Below, one piece after another: positions 52,986 to 61,016 of a stretch of DNA of 64,000 nt. The translations under genes were made by a program, and so were the position numbers. The stretch spans positions 155,694 through 219,693 of the forward strand of contig JAOARB010000032.1 in assembly GCA_025210775.1 (NCBI GenBank), written 5' to 3'. This DNA is from Prolixibacteraceae bacterium. Lineage in GTDB: Bacteria > Bacteroidota > Bacteroidia > Bacteroidales > Prolixibacteraceae. The notes beneath the pieces were generated by a model, which did no database searches, had not been told where the DNA came from, and worked only from the letters and a program-made list of their open reading frames with translations. The first letter of the stretch is position 1. Each line of letters opens with the position of its first letter.

Positions 52986-54221
52986 TTACTCAAATTCCGA
53001 TTGGAAAATCTCAATTATTTCGTCGATGGTTTCTTCTTCAAGGTCTGTACGTTTTATCAACTCTTCTCTGCTGAGAGTCAGTACACTCTTAGCGGTATCA
53101 CAACCGATATTTTTAAGAGATGTAATAATCCACTCATCAATTTCATCAGAGAATTCATCAATACTTACGTCTTCTTCGTCTTCATCTGCTTCACGATAAA
53201 CATCGATTTCATATCCTGTTAGACGACTTGCCAAACGGATATTCAAACCACCTTTACCAATAGCTAGTGAAACTTGATCTGGACGCAAGAACACATCTGC
53301 TTTCATCTCTTCTTCGTTCAAACGAATAGAAGTTACTTGTGCAGGATTTAGTGCTCTTTGGATATATAATTGAACATTATTGGTGTAGTTTACTACATCA
53401 ATATTTTCATTCTTCAATTCACGAACAATACCATGAATACGAGAACCTTTCATTCCCACACAGGCACCAACAGGATCGATACGCTCATCATATGATTCAA
53501 CTGCGACCTTCGCTCTCTCGCCAGGAACACGCTCAATCTTTTTGATCGTAATTAATCCATCATAAATCTCTGGCACTTCCAATTCGAATAGACGTGCTAA
53601 GAAATCTGGTGAAGTACGAGACAACATAATCATTGGATTGCTGTTACGCATCTCAACATTAGTTACAATGGCTCTTACTGTATCTCCTTTGCGGAAGAAA
53701 TCTGAAGGAATTTGTTCTGTCTTAGGCAACAACAACTCATTCTCTTCGTCATCTAAAATAAGAATTTCTCTTTTCCAGATTTGGTAAACCTCACCTGTTA
53801 CGATCTGTCCAATTTTAGACTTATATTCATTATAGATATTATCTTTCTCTAACTCTAAAATACGTGCAGCAAGATTTTGACGTAGATTAAGAATTGAACG
53901 ACGACCAAAATCTTTAAAACTTACTTCGTCAGTTACATCCTCTCCCAATTCATAATCAGAATCAATTTTCTTTGCTTCTGACAGAGATATTTGAAGGTTA
54001 GGATCTTCTAAATCTTCATCTCTTACTACTTCACGATTCCTAAATATTTCTAGATCACCTTTGTCAGGGTTTATAATCACATCGAAATTCTCGTCAGTAC
54101 CAAATTGTTTTTGCAGAACGCTTCTGAACACATCCTCCAAAACACTCATCATGGTAGCACGATCAATATTTTTCAGTTCCTTAAACTCCGAGAAAGTATC
54201 AATCAAATTAAGGTTATCCAT
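52986..54221 (-). CDS. nusA: Transcription termination/antitermination factor NusA
   Basis: A 411-residue protein with an N-terminal RNA polymerase-binding domain (residues 1-130), an S1 domain (about 135-200, with GQIVTGEVYQIW) and two KH domains (about 205-345, with DPVGACVGMKGSRI and LAIGKGGLNIRLASRLTGY). The remaining C-terminal ~65 residues form a short acidic helix-hairpin-helix-like unit, not the paired acidic repeats of E. coli NusA. It acts in pausing, termination and antitermination. It lies between rimP and infB, a widely conserved order. Confidence 0.96.
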   Translation of the reverse strand: MDNLNLIDTFSEFKELKNIDRATMMSVLEDVFRSVLQKQFGTDENFDVIINPDKGDLEIFRNREVVRDEDLEDPNLQISLSEAKKIDSDYELGEDVTDEVSFKDFGRRSILNLRQNLAARILELEKDNIYNEYKSKIGQIVTGEVYQIWKREILILDDEENELLLPKTEQIPSDFFRKGDTVRAIVTNVEMRNSNPMIMLSRTSPDFLARLFELEVPEIYDGLITIKKIERVPGERAKVAVESYDERIDPVGACVGMKGSRIHGIVRELKNENIDVVNYTNNVQLYIQRALNPAQVTSIRLNEEEMKADVFLRPDQVSLAIGKGGLNIRLASRLTGYEIDVYREADEDEEDVSIDEFSDEIDEWIITSLKNIGCDTAKSVLTLSREELIKRTDLEEETIDEIIEIFQSEFE

Positions 54222-54233
54222 TGCCTCTGATTT

Positions 54234-54698
54234 TTATTTGAATGAAACTACAACTTTCGCTGTTTTTATTTCCGTATAGAGAAGAGAATGTTCAGTAGTT
54301 ACTAGGACTTTTTTCTTCTTTCCTTCTACACGTTCTTTTTTACTTACTTCTATCACAAACCCTTCTTGGTCTGCTTCTTTCAAAGTACCTACAAGTTTTT
54401 CGCCTTGAGACGTAACAACATCTAGCTCGCGTCCAATGTTTTTCGCATATTGACGGGCTAGTTTTAAAGGTTCTCCTATACCTGCAGAATAGACTGAAAG
54501 CTCGAAATCTTCCGACTCACGATCCAAATTATGTTCAACTTGACGACTTAACTCAATGCAAGTATCTACATTCACACTTGTATCGCTATCTACTACTACG
54601 GTAATAACATTTGAAGATGAAACGGTAAGATCGACTAAAAACAAATCATCTACCAACTTCTCTTCCAATAACTTATAAACGGTATCTTTACTTATCAT
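54234..54698 (-). CDS. rimP: Ribosome maturation factor RimP
   Basis: A 154-residue RimP protein needed for 30S subunit maturation. It shows TVVVDSDTSVNVDTCIELSR and YSAGIGEPLKLARQYAKNIG, the family's two conserved blocks, and a small C-terminal beta-barrel. It is the first gene of the operon with nusA (12 bases downstream) and infB. A good promoter and a leader hairpin lie just upstream. Confidence 0.94.
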   Translation of the reverse strand: MISKDTVYKLLEEKLVDDLFLVDLTVSSSNVITVVVDSDTSVNVDTCIELSRQVEHNLDRESEDFELSVYSAGIGEPLKLARQYAKNIGRELDVVTSQGEKLVGTLKEADQEGFVIEVSKKERVEGKKKKVLVTTEHSLLYTEIKTAKVVVSFK

Positions 54699-54719
54699 TA
54701 TATATGACTTAACAAAATA

Positions 54720-54736
54720 GGGGACTTCGTGTCCCC
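54720..54736 (-). promoter_or_regulatory. Leader hairpin of the rimP operon
   Basis: GGGGAC (54720-54725), loop TTCGT, GTCCCC (54731-54736): a tight GC-rich hairpin 22 bases upstream of the rimP start. There is no T-run, so it is more likely an RNA-stability or translation-control element than a terminator. Confidence 0.55.
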
Positions 54737-54764
54737 CAGTTGCACATCTCGCTCAATTCTGGCA

Positions 54765-54796
54765 CAAAAATATAAAAAAACAAAATTGATTACAAA
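54765..54796 (-). promoter_or_regulatory. Promoter of the rimP-nusA-infB operon
   Basis: Minus strand: TTTG (54793-54796), 20 bases, then TATTTTTG (54765-54772), a full match to the Bacteroidota -7 consensus. It would give a leader of about 60 nt that includes the GC-rich hairpin. Confidence 0.75.
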
Positions 54797-55034
54797 TACA
54801 TTAGCCCTTAAAAAACATTTATTCGCTAGAATCCACCTCCTTATCTTTTAATATTGAGAAAAAGAACCATCTAAAAACCGCTCCAAAGATGTTTTTTTAA
54901 ATTTAAACGACTCTTTATTTAGCCCACTTCTATTTTCTGTTTTACCAAACCATGTAATTTCATTGGATTTGCCACTTTTTGAACAAATGTTATTTCTGCA
55001 TAAAAATCCACCCATTAAAACAGTATTTAAAGGT

Positions 55035-55139
55035 ACTTCCTCCATGGTTCCTTCATGGTTTGTCCATGGTTCCTCCATCGAAAACCCCTAAATCGATGGA
55101 CAAACCATGGACAAACCATGGACAAACCATGGACAAACC
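55035..55139. repeat. Head-to-head array of 11-bp CCATGG units, copy 2
   Basis: Left cores start at 55042, 55053 (TCATGG, one mismatch), 55064 and 55075 (CCATCG). Right cores start at 55094 (CGATGG), 55105, 55116 and 55127. Spacing is 11 bp throughout and the arms mirror each other about position 55087, four units on each side. The loop AAACCCCTAAA differs by one base from copy 1. The left boundary word ACTTCCT directly before the first unit is the same in both copies. Confidence 0.9.
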
Positions 55140-55305
55140 CATAATCAATCCCTATTGGATTCTTTACTGAAATGGCATTAAAAGAGGGATAAGAATTATT
55201 TAATTTCAGATCCAAAAGACCTTCTAAATACTCTTTTTAACCCTTGATATACAGATTTTCGACTCTATTTCTATATGTTTTCAAACTGTTTACATAAACA
55301 ATTCG

Positions 55306-55313
55306 TACATTTG
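55306..55313 (+). promoter_or_regulatory. Probable -7 element of the lpxD promoter
   Basis: TACATTTG, a full match to TAnnTTTG, 85 bases before the lpxD start. A TTTA at 55289-55292 is too close to act as a standard -33 element. Confidence 0.5.
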
Positions 55314-55397
55314 TAGTCTAATGGTCAAGAATATTTAATCGATAATGATAATCTTGACAAAAGATAATGACGAAATTCACGAAAACGTTATAATATT

Positions 55398-56429
55398 ATG
55401 AAATTCACGGCCCAAGACATTGCAGCCATCATCGAAGGTACGGTGGATGGTGATGAAAATGCAATCATCAAGAATGTTTCAAAAATTGATGATAGTAAGC
55501 CTGAAACATTGGCCTTCCTTGCCAATCCTAGTTACACTCACTATATCTACACTACACTAGCTTCAGTAGTTATTGTAAAAAACGATTTTACTCCAGAAAA
55601 AGAACTTAGCTGTACACTTATACGCGTTTCTGATCCATATCAAGCTATTGCAACGCTATTAAATGCATATGCAGAGATGCAACCACAGAAAGTGGGGATC
55701 GAAAATCCAAGCTATATTGCCAACAGTGCGAGTCATGGAGAGGATCTTTATTTAGGTGCTTTTGCCTATATTGGAGAGAATGTAAAAATAGGCGAGAACG
55801 TAAAAATATACCCAAACAGTTATATTGGAGACAATTCCGTAATCGGAGACAATGCAATTATCTATGCTGGAGTTAAGGTTTATCCAAACACTCAGATAGG
55901 TGATAATTGTATTATTCATGCAGGTGCAGTACTTGGATCTGATGGATTCGGTTTTGCGCCAACCGAAGATGGATCCTATAAAAAGATCGCACAAATCGGA
56001 AATGTAAAACTTGAGGACAATGTAGAAATTGGAGCCAATGCAACAATTGATTGTGCAACCATGGGATCTACGTTGGTTAAGAAAGGGGTTAAGATTGATA
56101 ACCTTGTTCAGATTGCCCATAATGTTGTTATTGGTGAAAACACAGTAATGGCTTCTCAGACTGGTATTGCAGGTTCTACTAAGGTAGGGAAAAACTGTAT
56201 TTTCGCTGGTCAAGTAGGTATTGCAGGACACTTGAAAATTGGAGACAAAACAACTATCGGAGCTCAAGCTGGAATCATGTCTGATGTTAAAGGTGGAGAA
56301 ACATTGTTCGGTACACCAGCAATGGATGCAAAACAATCGTTCCGTATTGAAGCTGTAAAACGTCAACTTCCTCAATTAAGAAGAGACCTAATGAGTCTTT
56401 CAAAGAAAATTGAGAAATTAGAACTTTAG
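55398..56429 (+). CDS. lpxD: UDP-3-O-(3-hydroxyacyl)glucosamine N-acyltransferase
   Basis: A 343-residue acyltransferase, third step of lipid A synthesis. The N-terminal uridine-binding domain (about residues 1-100) is followed by a left-handed beta-helix of hexapeptide repeats (about 105-310, such as IGENVKIGENVKIYPN). The catalytic histidine lies in LVQIAHNVVIGENTVM. It is first in a plus-strand series with lpxC-fabZ and lpxA. The acyl donor is acyl-ACP, and acpP is also in this window. Confidence 0.95.
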   Translation: MKFTAQDIAAIIEGTVDGDENAIIKNVSKIDDSKPETLAFLANPSYTHYIYTTLASVVIVKNDFTPEKELSCTLIRVSDPYQAIATLLNAYAEMQPQKVGIENPSYIANSASHGEDLYLGAFAYIGENVKIGENVKIYPNSYIGDNSVIGDNAIIYAGVKVYPNTQIGDNCIIHAGAVLGSDGFGFAPTEDGSYKKIAQIGNVKLEDNVEIGANATIDCATMGSTLVKKGVKIDNLVQIAHNVVIGENTVMASQTGIAGSTKVGKNCIFAGQVGIAGHLKIGDKTTIGAQAGIMSDVKGGETLFGTPAMDAKQSFRIEAVKRQLPQLRRDLMSLSKKIEKLEL

Positions 56430-56577
56430 TAGTAGTTAATGGATCTTCTTTTTTTAAATCGAGGATCTTTACTTTTATCAACAACAGTTACCTCTATTTT
56501 GATAATTTAATACACTCTAGAACAATAGATGTTACACAAATTATTTAAGGGAGTAATGCTAAATCTTTTTGAAAGTA

Positions 56578-57969
56578 ATGAATGACATACAAAAGACCAT
56601 CTTAGAGCCAATCACGATCAGTGGGATAGGACTTCATACAGGAGCAGTTGTCAATATGACCTTTAAACCAGCTCCAGAGAATCATGGGTTCAAATTTAAG
56701 CGTATCGATATTGAAGGACAACCAATTCTTGATGCAGACCTTTCATTGGTAACAGATACCTCTAGAGGAACGGTTCTTCAAAAAGGAGATATCCGTATCT
56801 CTACCATTGAGCACACGATGGCTGCACTATTAGCTGCAGATCTTGACAATGTTCTGATTGAACTAGACGGACCTGAAGCACCAATTATGGATGGTAGTTC
56901 AATAAAAATTCTAGATGCTCTAAAAAAAGGAGGACTTCAAAATCAAGAAGCCCCAAGACAATACTACGAGATTAAAGAAAAAATCACATATACAGATCCT
57001 GAAAAGGGTATCGAAATTGTCGCTCTACCAGACGATGATTTTCGCCTAAATGTATTGATCTCTTTTAATTCGGTGGTTCTAGGAAATCAATTTGCCTCGT
57101 TAGATTCAATGAAAGATTTCGAAGCTGAGATTGCACCTTGTAGAACATTTGTTTTCGTTCGTGAACTAGAAATGCTTCTTCAGCATAATCTGGTTAAAGG
57201 TGGAGATCTAGATAATGCCATTGTGATTATGGACCAAAAGATGAAGCAAGAAGATTTGAATCGTATTGCGGGTCTATTTAATCATGAAAATATTGATGCA
57301 GATAAGATAGGTATCCTAAACAACCTTGAACTACACTATAACAATGAACCTGCAAGACACAAACTCCTTGATGTTATTGGAGACTTGGCTCTTGTTGGAA
57401 GACGCATTAAGGGTAGAATTATTGCAACACGTCCTGGTCACCATGCCAATACAGAGTTTGGTAAACTGATCAAAAAAGAGATCCTAAAAGACGAACAGAA
57501 GAAGAAAATTCCTCAATACTCGCCAAAAGACAAACCTCTTTTTGACATCCACGATATCAAAAACATGCTCCCTCATAGATATCCATTCCTTCTAATCGAT
57601 AAGATTATTGAGAAAAAAGATAACTATATCATTGGGGTGAAAAATATTACTATCAACGAACCATTCTTCCAAGGTCACTTTCCTGAAGAACCAGTGATGC
57701 CAGGAGTGCTTCTTATTGAAGCCATGGCTCAATGTGGTGGAATCTATGTTTTGTCTAACCAACCAAACAAAAACTTCGGTACTTATTTCATGAAAATGAA
57801 TAACATTAAGTTCCGTAAGAAGGTAGTTCCAGGAGATACAGTAATCTTTAAACTTGAACTTATCGGGGAAGTTAGAAGAGGTGTAGCAAACATGAAAGGA
57901 TATGCTTACGTAGGCAATTCACTTGTTGCAGAAGGTGAATTCATGGCTCAAATCGTAGAAATCGACTAG
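56578..57969 (+). CDS. lpxC-fabZ: Fused UDP-3-O-acyl-GlcNAc deacetylase / 3-hydroxyacyl-ACP dehydratase
   Basis: About 463 residues from the ATG at 56578; a TTG nine bases upstream is less likely. The LpxC part (about residues 1-305) has GIGLHTG, the zinc histidine in STIEHTMAALLA and HKLLDVIGDLAL. The FabZ part (about 320-463) has LPHRYPFLLIDKI with its catalytic histidine and QGHFPEEPVMPGVLLIEAMAQ with its glutamate. The fusion is typical of Bacteroidota and ties lipid A commitment to unsaturated or saturated acyl supply. It lies between lpxD and lpxA. Confidence 0.96.
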   Translation: MNDIQKTILEPITISGIGLHTGAVVNMTFKPAPENHGFKFKRIDIEGQPILDADLSLVTDTSRGTVLQKGDIRISTIEHTMAALLAADLDNVLIELDGPEAPIMDGSSIKILDALKKGGLQNQEAPRQYYEIKEKITYTDPEKGIEIVALPDDDFRLNVLISFNSVVLGNQFASLDSMKDFEAEIAPCRTFVFVRELEMLLQHNLVKGGDLDNAIVIMDQKMKQEDLNRIAGLFNHENIDADKIGILNNLELHYNNEPARHKLLDVIGDLALVGRRIKGRIIATRPGHHANTEFGKLIKKEILKDEQKKKIPQYSPKDKPLFDIHDIKNMLPHRYPFLLIDKIIEKKDNYIIGVKNITINEPFFQGHFPEEPVMPGVLLIEAMAQCGGIYVLSNQPNKNFGTYFMKMNNIKFRKKVVPGDTVIFKLELIGEVRRGVANMKGYAYVGNSLVAEGEFMAQIVEID

Positions 57970-57989
57970 ATCGATAAAATGAAAAAAAT

Positions 57990-58040
57990 GATCAATTCTT
58001 CTCTATTTCATACAGATAGTTCGAGGATTGATCTTTTTTT
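57990..58040 (+). terminator. Terminator between lpxC-fabZ and lpxA
   Basis: GATCAAT (57990-57996) pairs with ATTGATC (58027-58033), followed by seven Ts. The 30-nt loop has some CTTC/GAGG pairing inside. A -7 element follows at once, suggesting that lpxA has its own transcript. Confidence 0.7.
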
Positions 58041-58041
58041 A

Positions 58042-58049
58042 TAACTTTG
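58042..58049 (+). promoter_or_regulatory. Probable -7 element of the lpxA promoter
   Basis: TAACTTTG, a full match to TAnnTTTG, directly after the lpxC-fabZ terminator and 51 bases before the lpxA start. No clear -33 element. Confidence 0.5.
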
Positions 58050-58100
58050 TCCAGAATTAAAATATTTGCTCTTAATTATTAAGACTTAATACTATTTCGA

Positions 58101-58886
58101 ATGAAAGAATCGTTAGCATACATTCATCCTGATGCAAAAATCGGTCAGAATGTAACCATCGAACCTTTTGCAACCATCTATAATGACGTAGTTATTGGAG
58201 ATGGAACATACATTAGTTCGAATGTAACTATTCTTCCTGGTACACGTATCGGTAAGAACTGTAAAATCCATTCAGGCGCTGTTTTAGGAGGTGATCCTCA
58301 AGATTTAAAATATAAAGGAGAATACACTACTGTTGAAATCGGTGACAATAACACTATCCGTGAATTTGTTACAATCAATAGAGGTACTTCTGCTGCAGGA
58401 AAAACTGTTGTTGGAAACAATTGCCTAATCATGGCATATTCACATATCGCTCACGATTGTGTTGTTGACAATCATGTTATTTTAGCAAATAGCACTCAAC
58501 TTGCGGGAGAGGTTCATGTATTTGACTGGGCTATTTTAGGTGGTGGTACTCTAGTACACCAATTCTGCCATATTGGAGAACACGTTATGGTTAGTGGAGG
58601 ATCTAGAGTAGGAAAAGATATCCCTCCTTTCGTTAAAGCAGGTAGAGAACCTCTTTCTTTTGTGGGTGTGAACTCTATCGGTCTTCGCAGAAGACAATTC
58701 TCTAATGATCAAATTCGTGAGATCCAAGATATTTATCGTTTCTTATACCAAAAAGGGTATAACAACAAACAAGCTCTTGAAATCATTGCAACAGAGGTTC
58801 CCCAATCAGAGGAGCGTGATATGATCATGGAATTTGTTAAGAACTCTCACCGAGGAGTAATCAAAGGGTACTATTCTGAGAAGTAA
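58101..58886 (+). CDS. lpxA: UDP-N-acetylglucosamine acyltransferase
   Basis: A 261-residue left-handed beta-helix acyltransferase, first step of lipid A synthesis. Conserved segments are HSGAVLGGDPQDLKYKGE, REFVTINRGT, the catalytic histidine region MAYSHIAHDCVVDNHVI and GLRRRQFS in the C-terminal helical part. Acyl-chain preference cannot be told by eye. It is last of the lpx series and is followed by a strong terminator. Confidence 0.96.
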   Translation: MKESLAYIHPDAKIGQNVTIEPFATIYNDVVIGDGTYISSNVTILPGTRIGKNCKIHSGAVLGGDPQDLKYKGEYTTVEIGDNNTIREFVTINRGTSAAGKTVVGNNCLIMAYSHIAHDCVVDNHVILANSTQLAGEVHVFDWAILGGGTLVHQFCHIGEHVMVSGGSRVGKDIPPFVKAGREPLSFVGVNSIGLRRRQFSNDQIREIQDIYRFLYQKGYNNKQALEIIATEVPQSEERDMIMEFVKNSHRGVIKGYYSEK

Positions 58887-58908
58887 TGCTTCTTAGATTA
58901 AGATAAAC

Positions 58909-58944
58909 AAAATAGGCTGTCTAATTATAGACAGCCTATTTTTG
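58909..58944 (+). terminator. Terminator of lpxA
   Basis: Perfect 15-bp stem (58909-58923 with 58928-58942), loop ATTA, ending in Ts. It starts 22 bases after the stop codon. Confidence 0.93.
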
Positions 58945-58999
58945 TATATACCTAAAAAGGATATGGTTCTTATATGAGCCACTCCTTTTAATTATATTT

Positions 59000-60757
59000 T
59001 TATTCTTTATCTTCCAATGTTAAAGCTAAATTCAACTCTTCTAGTTGTGCATCTGCAATTGGAGAAGGTGAGTCAATCATCACATCTCTACCTGAATTGT
59101 TCTTAGGGAAAGCGATAACGTCTCTAATGGTATCTAATCCAGCAAACATAGAAACAAGACGGTCGAAACCAAAAGCAATACCTGCATGAGGTGGTGCTCC
59201 ATATTTAAATGCATCCATTAAGAATCCAAACTGTGCCTGCGCTTCTTCTGGAGTAAATCCTAGTAGATCAAACATCTTACGTTGAAGATCTTTGTCATAG
59301 ATACGAACAGATCCTCCACCTATCTCAACTCCATTGATCACCAAGTCATATGCATTAGCACGTACTGCTCCTGGATCGCTTTCTAGTAGATCGTAATCCT
59401 CTTTCTTTGGAGAAGTAAATGGGTGGTGCATTGCATGGTAACGTTTTGAATCTTCGTCCCACTCTAGTAGAGGGAAATCAACAACCCATAATGGCTTGAA
59501 TGTGTCCTTGTCCATCAATCCTTCTTGACGTGCTACCTCAAGACGAAGCTCTCCTAGTGCATTCAAAGTATGTGCTTTGTCACCAGAAAGAACCAAAATA
59601 AGGTCGCCAGCAGAAGCATTTGCTACATCAGCCCAACGAGCTAGTTGCTCAGCATCATAAAACTTATCTACTGATGATTTGAAAGATCCATCTTCATTAC
59701 ACTTCACATAAACCATACCTTTAGCCCCTACCTGAGGACGCTTAACATAGTCAGTAAGTTTATCTAATTTTTTACGTGTAAAGCTAGCTGCTCCTTTTAC
59801 AACAATGGCTCCAACATATTCAGACTCATCAAATACTTTAAAGTTTTGACCCTGTACCGTAGAAGTAATATCTTCGATTAACATCTCAAAACGAATATCT
59901 GGCTTGTCTGATCCATATCTTGACATGGCCTCAGAATAAGGCATGCGAACAAATTCCTCTAGATCAACTCCCTTAATCTCTTTGAAAAGATCTGTAGTCA
60001 TTCCCTCAAAAAGATTTAATATATCTTCTTGTTCCACAAAAGACATCTCACAGTCAATCTGTGTAAACTCAGGTTGACGATCGGCTCTTAAATCCTCATC
60101 TCTGAAGCATTTTACAATCTGATAGTAACGATCGAATCCAGAAACCATCAACAATTGTTTAAATACCTGTGGACTTTGAGGTAATGCATAGAATTGTCCC
60201 TCATTCATACGAGATGGAACAACAAAATCACGAGCCCCTTCTGGTGTAGATTTTATTAATACAGGTGTTTCTGTTTCAATAAACTCTTTATCATTTAAAT
60301 AAGAACGAACAGCATGAGCCATCTTTGATCTTAATACAAGATTCTCTCTTACTGGATTACGACGTAAATCCAAATAACGATATTTCATACGAATCTCATC
60401 ACCACCATCAGTCTCATCTTCAATTGTGAATGGAGGAAGTTCTGCTTTATTTAGAATATTAACCTTAGTCAAGGCAATTTCAACAGAACCTGTTGGAATC
60501 TTATCATTCTTACTTGAACGTTCTCTAACTACTCCTGTTGCTTGAATCACAAACTCTCTACCAAGCTGATTTACAACCTCACGAATAGAAGAATCACTCG
60601 TTTCATCCACCACCAATTGTGTAATACCATAGCGATCTCGTAGATCTACAAAGCTCATTGCTCCTAAATCACGTACACGTTGTACCCAACCACTAAGGGT
60701 AACTTCTTGGCCGACATTGGCAAGTCTTAACTCACCACAAGTATGTGTTCTATACAT
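59000..60757 (-). CDS. aspS: Aspartyl-tRNA synthetase
   Basis: A 585-residue class IIb synthetase of the bacterial type. It has an N-terminal OB-fold anticodon domain (LSGWVQRVRDLGAMSFVDLRD), motif 2 with CFRDEDLRADRQPEFTQID, a GAD insert (about residues 290-415) and motif 3 in AGIAFGFDRLVSMFAG. It charges tRNA-Asp. Single gene on the minus strand; a full -7 match (TATTTTTG) lies 30 bases upstream. Confidence 0.97.
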   Translation of the reverse strand: MYRTHTCGELRLANVGQEVTLSGWVQRVRDLGAMSFVDLRDRYGITQLVVDETSDSSIREVVNQLGREFVIQATGVVRERSSKNDKIPTGSVEIALTKVNILNKAELPPFTIEDETDGGDEIRMKYRYLDLRRNPVRENLVLRSKMAHAVRSYLNDKEFIETETPVLIKSTPEGARDFVVPSRMNEGQFYALPQSPQVFKQLLMVSGFDRYYQIVKCFRDEDLRADRQPEFTQIDCEMSFVEQEDILNLFEGMTTDLFKEIKGVDLEEFVRMPYSEAMSRYGSDKPDIRFEMLIEDITSTVQGQNFKVFDESEYVGAIVVKGAASFTRKKLDKLTDYVKRPQVGAKGMVYVKCNEDGSFKSSVDKFYDAEQLARWADVANASAGDLILVLSGDKAHTLNALGELRLEVARQEGLMDKDTFKPLWVVDFPLLEWDEDSKRYHAMHHPFTSPKKEDYDLLESDPGAVRANAYDLVINGVEIGGGSVRIYDKDLQRKMFDLLGFTPEEAQAQFGFLMDAFKYGAPPHAGIAFGFDRLVSMFAGLDTIRDVIAFPKNNSGRDVMIDSPSPIADAQLEELNLALTLEDKE

Positions 60758-60787
60758 CGTTATATAATATTTTTATATTTCAGAACA

Positions 60788-60795
60788 CAAAAATA
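60788..60795 (-). promoter_or_regulatory. Probable -7 element of the aspS promoter
   Basis: Minus strand TATTTTTG, a full match to TAnnTTTG, 30 bases upstream of the aspS start. No matching TTTG at the expected distance. Confidence 0.45.
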
Positions 60796-60948
60796 AAAAG
60801 AAAAAATGGGATAAAGAGTTGAATCTTTAGATCTTTTCAAATGAAATAACCAATTATTGTAAACCAATCAATATTCAATGGAATAAATCGAATTCGAAAG
60901 ACAATAATCGAACTTATGGAAATTATAATACGTCAATAGGATAAAAGT

Positions 60949-60987
60949 AAAGGTCATTTATGATCGTAATAACCATAAATGACCTTT
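60949..60987 (-). terminator. Terminator of the secreted glycosidase-like gene
   Basis: Perfect 14-bp stem AAAGGTCATTTATG (60949-60962) with its complement (60974-60987) and an 11-nt loop, 29 bases past the stop codon. The tail on the minus strand is only partly T-rich (TTACTTTTATCC). Confidence 0.75.
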
Positions 60988-61016
60988 TATCATTGTTAAC
61001 CGGAAAGATGACTCAG

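Larger units (their letters stand above)
54699..55397. other. Divergent spacer between rimP and lpxD with promoters and CCATGG array copy 2
   Basis: About 700 bases without a credible gene. From left to right it holds the rimP leader hairpin and promoter, an AT-rich stretch with nothing recognised, the second CCATGG inverted array (55035-55139), and the probable lpxD promoter. Open frames crossing the array repeat the same short peptide in every frame and were discarded. Confidence 0.7.

Noticed and set aside
54848..55215. Open frames across CCATGG array copy 2
   Set aside because: They are produced by the repeat itself. Overlapping frames on both strands encode the same short peptide.
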